From Streptomyces sp. T12 (GTDB lineage: Bacteria > Actinomycetota > Actinomycetes > Streptomycetales > Streptomycetaceae): a stretch of 64,000 bases of DNA. Shown piece after piece: positions 57,779 through 64,000 of the stretch. Where the stretch lies: assembly GCF_028736035.1 (NCBI RefSeq), contig NZ_CP117866.1:2046001-2110000 (forward strand). Reading direction: 5' to 3'. A program made the position numbers and the translations under genes. Each line of letters begins with the position of its first letter. The stretch's first letter is position 1. The notes under the pieces are model-generated. The model saw nothing but the letters and a program-made list of their open reading frames with translations, was not told where the DNA came from and did no database searches.

Positions 57779-59119
57779 ATGAGCGGGGACGCGCGGAAGA
57801 CCGCGGAAGGGCTGACCTACCTTTCCGGTTTCGGCAACGAACACAGCTCGGAGGCGGTGCCCGGCGCCCTTCCCGAGGGCCGCAACTCACCCCAGCGCGC
57901 CCCGCTCGGCCTCTACGCCGAGCAGCTGAGCGGATCGGCGTTCACCGAGCCGCGGGCCCACAACCGCCGCTCATGGCTGTACCGCATCCGCCCGTCGGCC
58001 GCGCACCCGGCGTTCACCCGCACGGACAACGGCGCGATCCGCACGGCCCCCTTCACGGAGTCCGTGCCGGACCCGAACCGTCTGCGCTGGAACCCCCTGC
58101 CCGAGCCCGCGCCCGGGACCGACTTCCTGGCCGGCCTGTGGACCGTCGGCGGCAACGGCGACGCGACCCAGCGCACCGGGATGGCCGTGCACCTGTATCA
58201 CGCCAACTCCTCCATGGATCGCGTCTTCAGCGACGCCGACGGCGAGCTGCTGATCGTGCCGGAGCGCGGCGGGCTGCTGCTGCGCACGGAGTTCGGGCTG
58301 CTGCATGTGGAGCCGGGACATGTGGCGCTGGTTCCACGTGGGGTGCGCTTCCGTGTGGAGCTGCTGGACGCCGCATCCGACGGCGCGCGGAGCGCGACCG
58401 CCCGCGGCTATGTGTGCGAGAACTATGGGGCCCCCTTCCACCTCCCCGACCTCGGCCCGATCGGCGCCAACGGCCTCGCCAACGCCCGGGACTTCAGGGC
58501 GCCGGTCGCCGCGTACGAGGACGTCGAGGGGCCGGTGGAGGTGGTGAACAAGTTCTGCGGCAACCTCTGGACGGCCACCTACGACCACTCACCGCTCGAC
58601 GTGGTCGCCTGGCACGGCAACCATGTGCCGTACGTCTATGACCTGCGCCGTTTCAATGTGATCGGCACCATCTCCTACGACCACCCCGACCCGTCGATCT
58701 TCACGGTGCTGACGTCCCCGTCCGACACCCCTGGCCTGGCCGGCGTCGACTTCGTGGTCTTCGCGCCGCGCTGGCTGGTGGGCGAGGACACCTTCCGCCC
58801 GCCGTACTTCCACCGGAACGTGATGAGCGAGTACATGGGCCTCATCGAGGGCGCCTACGACGCGAAGGCGGAGGGCTTTGTGCCGGGCGGCGGCTCGCTG
58901 CACAACATGATGTCGGCGCACGGACCGGACCGGGAGACGTTCGACCGGGCGAGCGCGGCCGAGCTGAGGCCGCAGAAGATCGACGACGGGCTGGCCTTCA
59001 TGTTCGAAACCCGCTGGCCCGTGACGCTGACACCGCAGGCGGCCGGGGCTGAGCACCTGCAACAGCGCTACGACGACGTCTGGCAGGGTCTGGAGCGCCA
59101 TTTCCGCCCCTTGCACTGA
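57779..59119 (+). CDS. hmgA: Homogentisate 1,2-dioxygenase
   Basis: A 446-residue cytoplasmic non-haem iron dioxygenase that opens homogentisate to maleylacetoacetate in tyrosine/phenylalanine catabolism. Fe(II) ligands align with the human enzyme: H345 and E351 in [12 protein letters not shown] and H381 in SAHGPD. Full-length with conserved [21 protein letters not shown] (split) at the N-terminus and [18 protein letters not shown] at 57779 follows AAGGGAG. No maleylacetoacetate isomerase or fumarylacetoacetase gene is present, so the rest of the pathway is elsewhere. The downstream GntR gene may regulate it. Confidence 0.97.
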   Translation: MSGDARKTAEGLTYLSGFGNEHSSEAVPGALPEGRNSPQRAPLGLYAEQLSGSAFTEPRAHNRRSWLYRIRPSAAHPAFTRTDNGAIRTAPFTESVPDPNRLRWNPLPEPAPGTDFLAGLWTVGGNGDATQRTGMAVHLYHANSSMDRVFSDADGELLIVPERGGLLLRTEFGLLHVEPGHVALVPRGVRFRVELLDAASDGARSATARGYVCENYGAPFHLPDLGPIGANGLANARDFRAPVAAYEDVEGPVEVVNKFCGNLWTATYDHSPLDVVAWHGNHVPYVYDLRRFNVIGTISYDHPDPSIFTVLTSPSDTPGLAGVDFVVFAPRWLVGEDTFRPPYFHRNVMSEYMGLIEGAYDAKAEGFVPGGGSLHNMMSAHGPDRETFDRASAAELRPQKIDDGLAFMFETRWPVTLTPQAAGAEHLQQRYDDVWQGLERHFRPLH

Positions 59120-59146
59120 TCATTCCCTACCGGTACGGATGACCCC

Positions 59147-59896
59147 GTGACCTCCTTCGCCCCGGACTCCATCGTCCTGAACCGCAAGCTGCCGCTCTGG
59201 TACCAGGTGTCGCAGTCGCTGCGCGCCTCGATTCTGGGCCGCCGGCCGCAGGACCCGATGCGGCTGCCCACCGAGGAGCAGTTGGCGGAGCACTACGGCG
59301 TGAGCGTGCTGACCATGCGGCAGGCGCTGAAGGAGCTGGAGGACGAGGGCCTGATCACACGCCACCGCAGACGCGGCACCTTCATCGAGCCGGACGTCCG
59401 CCGGGGCACCCCCGTGCGGCTGCTCGGCTCGGTGGACGCGATCGTGGCCCAGCAGTCCGGCATGGTGACGGAGCTGCTGGACCACGGCAAGGCGCCGGTG
59501 CCGGCCGAAGTGGCCGAGTACTTCCCCGACGTCGACGAGGTGGCGACCTACCACCGCCTGCGCAGCGACGAGAAGACCGGCGAGCCGACCAACCATGCCC
59601 GCAACTACGTCCGCCCCGAACTGGCCGCGCGCATCGACCTGGACGACCTCGTCCGCTGGCCGATGACCAAAGTGCTGCGGGATGTCGTCGGGGCGGACAT
59701 CAGCCGCATCACGGACACGGTCGAGGCCCGCCTGGCCGACCCGGAGACGGCCCGGCTGCTCCAAGTCCCGCTGCTGAGCCCGATCCTGCACTACACGGGC
59801 GTGACGTACGACACGGACGGCCGGGTGCTGGACGCGGCGGTCATCCACTACCGAGGCGACCGCTTCTCCTTCACGGTGACCTTGGAAGCCAACTGA
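59147..59896 (+). CDS. GntR-family regulator (HutC/UTRA type)
   Basis: A 249-residue regulator with a winged helix (LPTEEQLAEHYGVSVLTMRQALKELEDEGLITRHRRRGTFI, split, about 40-79) and a UTRA effector-binding domain (about 95-245). GTG at 59147, 27 bp after hmgA on the same strand, so it may be co-transcribed. By context it probably regulates aromatic amino acid breakdown, with an aromatic acid or its metabolite as effector. That target is inferred; no perfect HutC-type palindrome was found in the hmgA promoter. Confidence 0.87.
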   Translation: MTSFAPDSIVLNRKLPLWYQVSQSLRASILGRRPQDPMRLPTEEQLAEHYGVSVLTMRQALKELEDEGLITRHRRRGTFIEPDVRRGTPVRLLGSVDAIVAQQSGMVTELLDHGKAPVPAEVAEYFPDVDEVATYHRLRSDEKTGEPTNHARNYVRPELAARIDLDDLVRWPMTKVLRDVVGADISRITDTVEARLADPETARLLQVPLLSPILHYTGVTYDTDGRVLDAAVIHYRGDRFSFTVTLEAN

Positions 59897-59922
59897 CCCG
59901 TGTGTCGCAGCCAGGTCGTACG

Positions 59923-61071
59923 ATGCCCAGCGTGACGCACGACGACGCTCCGCTGCTGGCGGACCTCATGCCGTGGTCCGTCGCACCGCCGCGGCTCGGC
60001 CGGGGGTGGCCGACGGGCCCCGACCCGGCGTCCCTGAAGGCCCGCTGGGACGCCTTCGTGAAGGCCGAGGGCCCGGACCGGGAAGCCCTGCTCGAACCGA
60101 CGCGCTCGCGCACCCTGCACTCGGCGGTCGGCCAACTGCCGGGCCAGTCCACCGGCACGGAGAAGCTGATCCGCGCTTCGGGCCCGTGCGCCGAGCCGGT
60201 CCGTGTGCTGCGCGCCCCCTTCGACGAGCAGTGGCTGATCCCCGACCACCGCCTGATCGACGCGGCCCGCCCCGAGCTGTGGCGGGTGGCGGACGAGCAC
60301 CAGGTCTTCGTCGTGGAGACGCCCGACTCCCCCTTGCTGGCGACCTCGCTGCTCCCCCTGCTCCGCCCGGGCCGCATCCACCCCCTCTACCGCCGCCCCG
60401 GCAGCCAGGAACCCAATCTGACCCCGGGCCTGCTGCACCACCTGACGTCCCGACTCGGCCACTCCCCCACGCCGGCGGACGTCCTGGCCTGGATCCTGGC
60501 CGCCGCCCGACCCGACCTCACCGTCCCCCTCACGCACGACCCCGAACTCTGGTCGCGAGGCGTCGAGTTGGGCCACCGCCTGCTGTGGCTGATGCGCCGC
60601 GACGGCGACCGCCCGAAGCTCCCCGGCGGCCGCCGCCCCTACGTCCGCGCCCCACTCCCGGCCCACCCGCTGACCCTGCACTACGACCGCGACGAGGAGA
60701 CCCTCCACCTCGACGACGGCCGCATCTCCCCTGTACCGCCGGAGGCCTGGGACTTCGAGGTGAGCGGGGTGCGGGTCCTTCAGGAGTGGTTCACGGCCCG
60801 CACCACCGAGCCGGAACCGGGCACGCTGACGGCGATCCGCCCGCCGACCTGGCCACAGACATGGACGTCGGAGCTCCTGGAGCTGATCACCGTCTTGGCG
60901 CTGCTCGCCGAACTCGCGCCGCAGCGCGAGGAGTTGACGGTGACGGCCCCGATCACGACGGCGGAGTTGAGGAAAGCGGGCGTACTTCCGGTGCCGGAGA
61001 CGGCACGCCGCCCGGCATCGGTCCTGGACCACCACGAGGAAGGCCCGGAGGGCCAATTCGCGTTGCTCTAG
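59923..61071 (+). CDS. Protein resembling the C-terminal domain of type ISP restriction enzymes
   Basis: A 382-residue soluble protein. Its last 150 residues have the pattern PPEAWDFEVSGVRVLQEWFTARTTEP and WTSELLELITVLALLAELAPQREEL (split), reminiscent of the C-terminal specificity domain of type ISP (LlaBIII-like) restriction-modification enzymes. The N-terminal 200 residues are unique, and there is no helicase or methyltransferase domain. A stand-alone target-recognition-like protein is unusual and may have a different role. ATG at 59923 or GTG at 59932; RBS weak. It overlaps the convergent TetR gene by 4 bp (shared CTAG). Confidence 0.65.
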   Translation: MPSVTHDDAPLLADLMPWSVAPPRLGRGWPTGPDPASLKARWDAFVKAEGPDREALLEPTRSRTLHSAVGQLPGQSTGTEKLIRASGPCAEPVRVLRAPFDEQWLIPDHRLIDAARPELWRVADEHQVFVVETPDSPLLATSLLPLLRPGRIHPLYRRPGSQEPNLTPGLLHHLTSRLGHSPTPADVLAWILAAARPDLTVPLTHDPELWSRGVELGHRLLWLMRRDGDRPKLPGGRRPYVRAPLPAHPLTLHYDRDEETLHLDDGRISPVPPEAWDFEVSGVRVLQEWFTARTTEPEPGTLTAIRPPTWPQTWTSELLELITVLALLAELAPQREELTVTAPITTAELRKAGVLPVPETARRPASVLDHHEEGPEGQFALL

Positions 61072-61781
61072 TCCCTGGGCCCGAAGGCGTCCAGCATCCG
61101 GTTCAGCATCAACTCGAACGCCCCCTCGAGATCGATCGGCCCCGGGTCCTCCGTGAACGCCGCCGCCAGCCTCGGATAGGCGCCGGTGGCCACCTGGCTC
61201 CCGAAGTAGGCGATCCGGACCGCGTTCTCCTGCTCCTGCGACCACGGCAGCGACCGCGTCCGCTCAGCGCCGGCCAGTTCGGTCGCGACGTACGACGTCA
61301 CACAGCCGTTCAGCATCCCGACGAGCTGCATCTTCATGCCGTAGGGCGCCTGAAGCGGATCCAGGCAGGCCAGACAGTGCTCCAGGTACCGCAGGGCGTT
61401 CGGGCTGAAGCCGTAGACCGGTGACATCAGCCGCGTCAGCCACGGATGCCGGTGCATCAGCGCCCGGGTCTGCTGGGCGACGCGGCGCATGTCCGCCCGC
61501 CAGTCGCCGCCCGGCTCCCACAGCTCGTGCTCCGCGCTGACCGCGTCGACCATCAGCTCGTGCAGGTCCTCCTTGCGGGGGACGTAGTTGTACAGCGACA
61601 TCGTGCCGCACCCCAGCTCGCCGGCCACCCGCCGCATCGACACCGCGTCCAGCCCCTCGGCGTCGGCGATCCGCACCGCCGCCGCCGCGATGTCGGCACG
61701 GGTGTACGCCGGCTTCGGCCCGCGCCCCGTCCGTTCGGGCCGGGCCCAGATCACCCCGGGTTCGGCCGCCTTGCCCGCCAT
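61068..61781 (-). CDS. TetR-family repressor of the ABC exporter
   Basis: A 237-residue TetR with the class typical of antibiotic-exporter repressors: VSMRRVAGELGCGTMSLYNYVPRKEDLHELMVDAV (split helix-turn-helix, about 47-81) and a TetR_C-like domain ending RMLDAFGPRD. ATG at 61781 follows GAGG. It is divergent from a DrrA/DrrB-type ABC exporter. A 17-bp palindrome (61810-61826) lies in the 63-bp gap and another begins inside the exporter gene, indicating direct repression of both promoters; the inducer is likely the exported compound. Confidence 0.9.
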   Translation of the reverse strand: MAGKAAEPGVIWARPERTGRGPKPAYTRADIAAAAVRIADAEGLDAVSMRRVAGELGCGTMSLYNYVPRKEDLHELMVDAVSAEHELWEPGGDWRADMRRVAQQTRALMHRHPWLTRLMSPVYGFSPNALRYLEHCLACLDPLQAPYGMKMQLVGMLNGCVTSYVATELAGAERTRSLPWSQEQENAVRIAYFGSQVATGAYPRLAAAFTEDPGPIDLEGAFELMLNRMLDAFGPRD

Positions 61782-61809
61782 CGATCATCACCTCTGCCAC
61801 CATCCTAGT

Positions 61810-61826
61810 TACGTACACCGTACGTA
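61810..61826. promoter_or_regulatory. 17-bp TetR operator O1
   Basis: TACGTACACCGTACGTA is a perfect palindrome (7-bp arms, ACC centre) between the divergent TetR and ABC genes, 28 bp from one start and 18 bp from the other. Confidence 0.75.
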
Positions 61827-61844
61827 GTGCGCTATGGTCGAGCC

Positions 61845-62807
61845 ATGACTTCTACGTACGCTGTACTTAGTGAAGGCCTGGAGAGGCGGTTCGGCGAGGT
61901 CCACGCCCTGCGCGGGCTGGACCTCGCGGTCGCGGAGGGGACGATCTGCGGGGTCCTCGGGCCCAACGGCGCGGGCAAGACGACGGCCGTACGTCTGCTG
62001 ACGACCCTGCTCCGTCCGGACGCGGGCTCGGCGCGCGTCGCCGGGCACGACCTGGTGCGGGAGGCGGCAGCCGTCCGGCACCGGATCGGCGTCACCGGGC
62101 AGTACGCGTCGGTCGACGGGGAGCTCACCGGCCGCCAGAACCTCCAGCTGTTCGCCCGGCTGCACCGGGTGCGCGGGCCGGCCGGGCGAGCCGGCGAGCT
62201 CCTGCACCGCTTCGGGCTGGCCGAGGCGGCCGACCGGCCGGTGTCCACGTACTCGGGCGGTATGCGGCGCCGCCTGGACCTGGCGGCGAGTCTCGTCCGC
62301 CGCCCGGACGTCCTCTTCCTCGACGAACCGACGACCGGCCTCGACCCCGCCAGCCGCAACCAGATCTGGGACGCGGTGCGCGCGCTGACCGCCGACGGCA
62401 CGACCGTGCTGCTGACCACGCAGTACCTGGAGGAAGCCGACCGGCTCGCCGACGACATCGCCCTCGTGGACCGCGGCCGGGTCGCGCACACGGGTTCACC
62501 GGCCCAGTTCAAGGCGCTGATCGGCGCACATGTCGAGGTCGTCGTCACCGACCCCGACGTCATGGTGAAGGCGGCGGCCGTACTGGATCAACTCACCGGC
62601 GCCGAGCCGTCGTTCGACCACGAGCGGCGCGCCGTCACCGCGGTCACCCGCGACCGCACACTCACACTCCCCCGCCTGGTGCGCGAACTCGACGCGGCGG
62701 GCGTGCCGTTGCTCGACGCGAGCCTCAAACCACCGACTCTCGACGACGTGTTCCTGCGACTCACCCAGGAAGCTCAGGAGACCCAGGAAGAGGAGCGTGC
62801 GGCATGA
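61845..62807 (+). CDS. ABC exporter ATPase, DrrA family
   Basis: A 320-residue ATP-binding subunit of a daunorubicin-resistance-type (DrrA) exporter. Walker A GPNGAGKTT (about 42-50), signature YSGGMRRRLDLAASL (about 140-154), Walker B VLFLDEPTTGLD (about 162-173) and the DrrA-type C-terminal regulatory domain ending PTLDDVFLRLT. ATG at 61845 is the only start fitting the conserved N-terminus. A second operator lies within codons 3-9. Its stop overlaps the permease ATG (ATGA). Exported substrate unknown; drug or lipid efflux is likely. Confidence 0.93.
   Translation: MTSTYAVLSEGLERRFGEVHALRGLDLAVAEGTICGVLGPNGAGKTTAVRLLTTLLRPDAGSARVAGHDLVREAAAVRHRIGVTGQYASVDGELTGRQNLQLFARLHRVRGPAGRAGELLHRFGLAEAADRPVSTYSGGMRRRLDLAASLVRRPDVLFLDEPTTGLDPASRNQIWDAVRALTADGTTVLLTTQYLEEADRLADDIALVDRGRVAHTGSPAQFKALIGAHVEVVVTDPDVMVKAAAVLDQLTGAEPSFDHERRAVTAVTRDRTLTLPRLVRELDAAGVPLLDASLKPPTLDDVFLRLTQEAQETQEEERAA
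61853..61869. promoter_or_regulatory. 17-bp TetR operator O2 inside the ABC coding start
   Basis: TACGTACGCTGTACTTA repeats O1 with one arm mismatch, centred 43 bp away (about four helical turns), inside the first codons of the exporter ATPase. A double site on one helical face suggests cooperative or looping repression. Confidence 0.6.
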
Positions 62808-63586
62808 GCACCCTGGCGTACGACGGCGGCGCGATGCTGGGCCGGCAGCTGCGGCGGATCCGGAACAACCCGGGGCTGCTGATCCTGACCCAGACCATGC
62901 CGATCACCATGCTGCTGTTCTTCGGCTACGTCTTCGGCAGCGCGCTGGCGATGCCCGGCGCGCAGTACCGGTCCTTCCTGGTGCCCGGCCTGCTGGTGGC
63001 GACCGCGGCCAACGGGCTCATGACCGGCATGTTCCAGGCCGCCCAGGACACGCACCGCGGCGTGATGGACCGTTTCCGGACGCTGCCGATGAGCCGGGCC
63101 GCCGTGCCGCTGGGGCAGGCGGCCGCGGATCTGCTCGTGACGGCCGCCGGGACCGTGCCGTTCCTGCTGGTCGGGCTCGCGGTGGGCTGGCGGATCGAGG
63201 GGTCGGCGCTCGAAGCCGTGGGCGCGGTGGCGCTGTTGCTGCTGTTCCGGTTCGCGACGGCGTGGGTCGGGATATTCCTCGGGCTGCTCACCCGGAGCGA
63301 GGAGGCCGCCGGTCAGCTGGGTGGGGCGACCTTCATCCTGCCGCTGCTGTCCAACGCTTACATTCCGACCGACGGTCTGCCGGGCTGGCTGCGCACGCTC
63401 GCCGAGTGGAACCCGATCAGCGCGGTCACGACGGCCCTGCGGGACCTCTTCGGGAACGCGCCGGTACCGGAGGGCGCCGCCTGGCCGGTCGCTCATCCCG
63501 TCGCCGGGTCGCTCGCCTGGTGCGCCGTACTGATCGCGGTGTTCGCGCCGCTCGCCGTGCGCAGGTACGCACACGGCGAGCGGTGA
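62804..63586 (+). CDS. ABC exporter permease, DrrB family
   Basis: A 260-residue ABC-2-type permease with six membrane helices (about 25-45, 60-80, 108-130, 145-165, 170-190, 232-252) and the DrrB-like motifs GVMDRFRTLPMSRAAVPLG (about 86-104) and SNAYIPTDGLPGWLRTLAEWNPISAVTTALR (split). ATG overlaps the ATPase stop by four bases, ensuring equal synthesis of the two subunits. It forms the membrane channel of the exporter controlled by the divergent TetR. Confidence 0.92.
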   Translation: MSTLAYDGGAMLGRQLRRIRNNPGLLILTQTMPITMLLFFGYVFGSALAMPGAQYRSFLVPGLLVATAANGLMTGMFQAAQDTHRGVMDRFRTLPMSRAAVPLGQAAADLLVTAAGTVPFLLVGLAVGWRIEGSALEAVGAVALLLLFRFATAWVGIFLGLLTRSEEAAGQLGGATFILPLLSNAYIPTDGLPGWLRTLAEWNPISAVTTALRDLFGNAPVPEGAAWPVAHPVAGSLAWCAVLIAVFAPLAVRRYAHGER

Positions 63587-63764
63587 CGATGAAGCCGGAA
63601 GACTGAGTGGGGGTCGGGGGGGTTATGCCCGCGCTCGGCCTGCACGCCGGGGCGCCGCTGCGTGCCGTGGGGATGACGGACGGCGGCAACGCAGTACGGC
63701 GGCGGGACGGTGTGGCATGTCGAGCGCGGGCCTTCGAAGACTCTCTGCGGGAAGCCGGTGTGAC

Positions 63765-64000
63765 TCAGCGCCCGCCGAACAGCGAACGGCGCAGCCGACG
63801 CAGCGGGGCGAAGAGCGACACGCGGCGAACCCGCGCACCCCGGTCGCTGCGCTCGCGCGTGTTGTCACGAGTGGTCAGTTCACGCATCAGCGAGGTCGCT
63901 TCGGCCGCCTCTGTCTGTGGCACGGCGGGTCCCGCCAGCACCGAGAGATGGCGGTCGAGGCGCGAACTGGTCGCGCTGCTCCCGCAGGTGATCGCAGGGA
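63765..64000 (-). CDS. C-terminal part of unknown protein (5' end beyond window)
   Basis: The last 77 codons of an open reading frame that enters from the right edge. The C-terminus is strongly basic (RVRRVSLFAPLRRLRRSLFGGR), preceded by a Thr/Arg/Glu-rich stretch (TSLMRELTTRDNTRERSDRG). It could be a membrane- or nucleic-acid-interacting tail, but no family is recognisable from this fragment. The 178-bp gap to the DrrB-like gene contains no clear gene. Confidence 0.6.
   Translation of the reverse strand, partial: PAITCGSSATSSRLDRHLSVLAGPAVPQTEAAEATSLMRELTTRDNTRERSDRGARVRRVSLFAPLRRLRRSLFGGR

Noticed and set aside
1834..63586. Classical multi-module antibiotic gene cluster
   Set aside because: Only one NRPS gene is present, without condensation, tailoring or thioesterase partners; the ABC exporter at 62 kb is too distant to link to it.

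Overview
The window is chromosomal DNA from a high-GC actinomycete, almost certainly a Streptomyces. The evidence is strong G/C bias at third codon positions, GTG starts, GGAGG-type ribosome binding sites, a tRNA-Leu(GAG) without an encoded CCA end, a SoxR, a class F-like sortase, a Pls/PosA-type NRPS and many TetR regulators. Gene content and order (gnt operon, soxR, maoC, TetR, acyl-CoA dehydrogenase, ADH/ALDH, hmgA) resemble, from memory, the conserved core region around SCO1678-SCO1719 of S. coelicolor. I saw no prophage, integrase, transposase, CRISPR array or classical large biosynthetic cluster.

Layout. 0-7.5 kb: an M20 peptidase running off the left edge, tRNA-Leu, then a membrane-embedded poly-amino-acid synthetase-like NRPS coupled to an M1 aminopeptidase, and a YchJ protein. 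7.6-12.4 kb: a gluconate/idonate module (divergent GntR, then gluconokinase, permease, 5-dehydrogenase, zinc dehydrogenase). 12.4-21.3 kb: an exported TIG-like protein, a two-gene molybdo-oxidoreductase/cytochrome b unit, an APC permease, a DMT protein, a NUDIX hydrolase and small DUF202 membrane proteins. 21.4-28.4 kb: an oxidoreductase, a histidine-rich protein with two tandem repeats, then an acyl-CoA module of phosphotransferase-ACAD facing TetR-ligase-SDR. 28.4-37.5 kb: a NamZ-type muramidase, a hydrolase, a penicillin-acylase family Ntn-hydrolase, a BKACE enzyme, an Rnl5-like RNA ligase and unknowns. 37.6-47.6 kb: soxR, then acyl-CoA/aldehyde metabolism (MaoC, ACAD, ADH, ALDH) with TetR and ArsR regulators and transporters. 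47.7-57.6 kb: an orphan sugar-type ABC ATPase, a sortase with its probable substrate, MFS and CitMHS transporters, a molybdopterin oxidoreductase, TetR and a lipoprotein. 57.7-64 kb: homogentisate dioxygenase, a GntR, an orphan type-ISP-like domain protein, and a TetR facing a DrrAB-type ABC exporter.

The main discovery from reading both strands is a layer of shared palindromic operators tying separated genes into small regulons. (1) A 20-bp motif lies at 22852, 28356 and 45011. It would link the phosphotransferase/ACAD operon, the SDR-ligase-TetR operon and an MHS-type transporter. (2) A 16-bp motif lies before maoC (38232) and before the adjacent TetR (39457). (3) A 19-bp motif lies between an acyl-CoA dehydrogenase and its TetR (41047) and before an ALDH-ADH operon 6.5 kb away (47621). 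(4) A 17-bp site lies in the TetR/ABC promoter (61810), with a second copy inside the ABC coding start (61853). Two related 68-93 bp inverted-repeat elements (43533 and 49589) look like MITE/REP-type sequences, and one forms the 3' end of a transporter gene. The most unusual enzyme system is the Pls-like NRPS, whose hand-read A-domain signature is close to a lysine code, with its coupled aminopeptidase.
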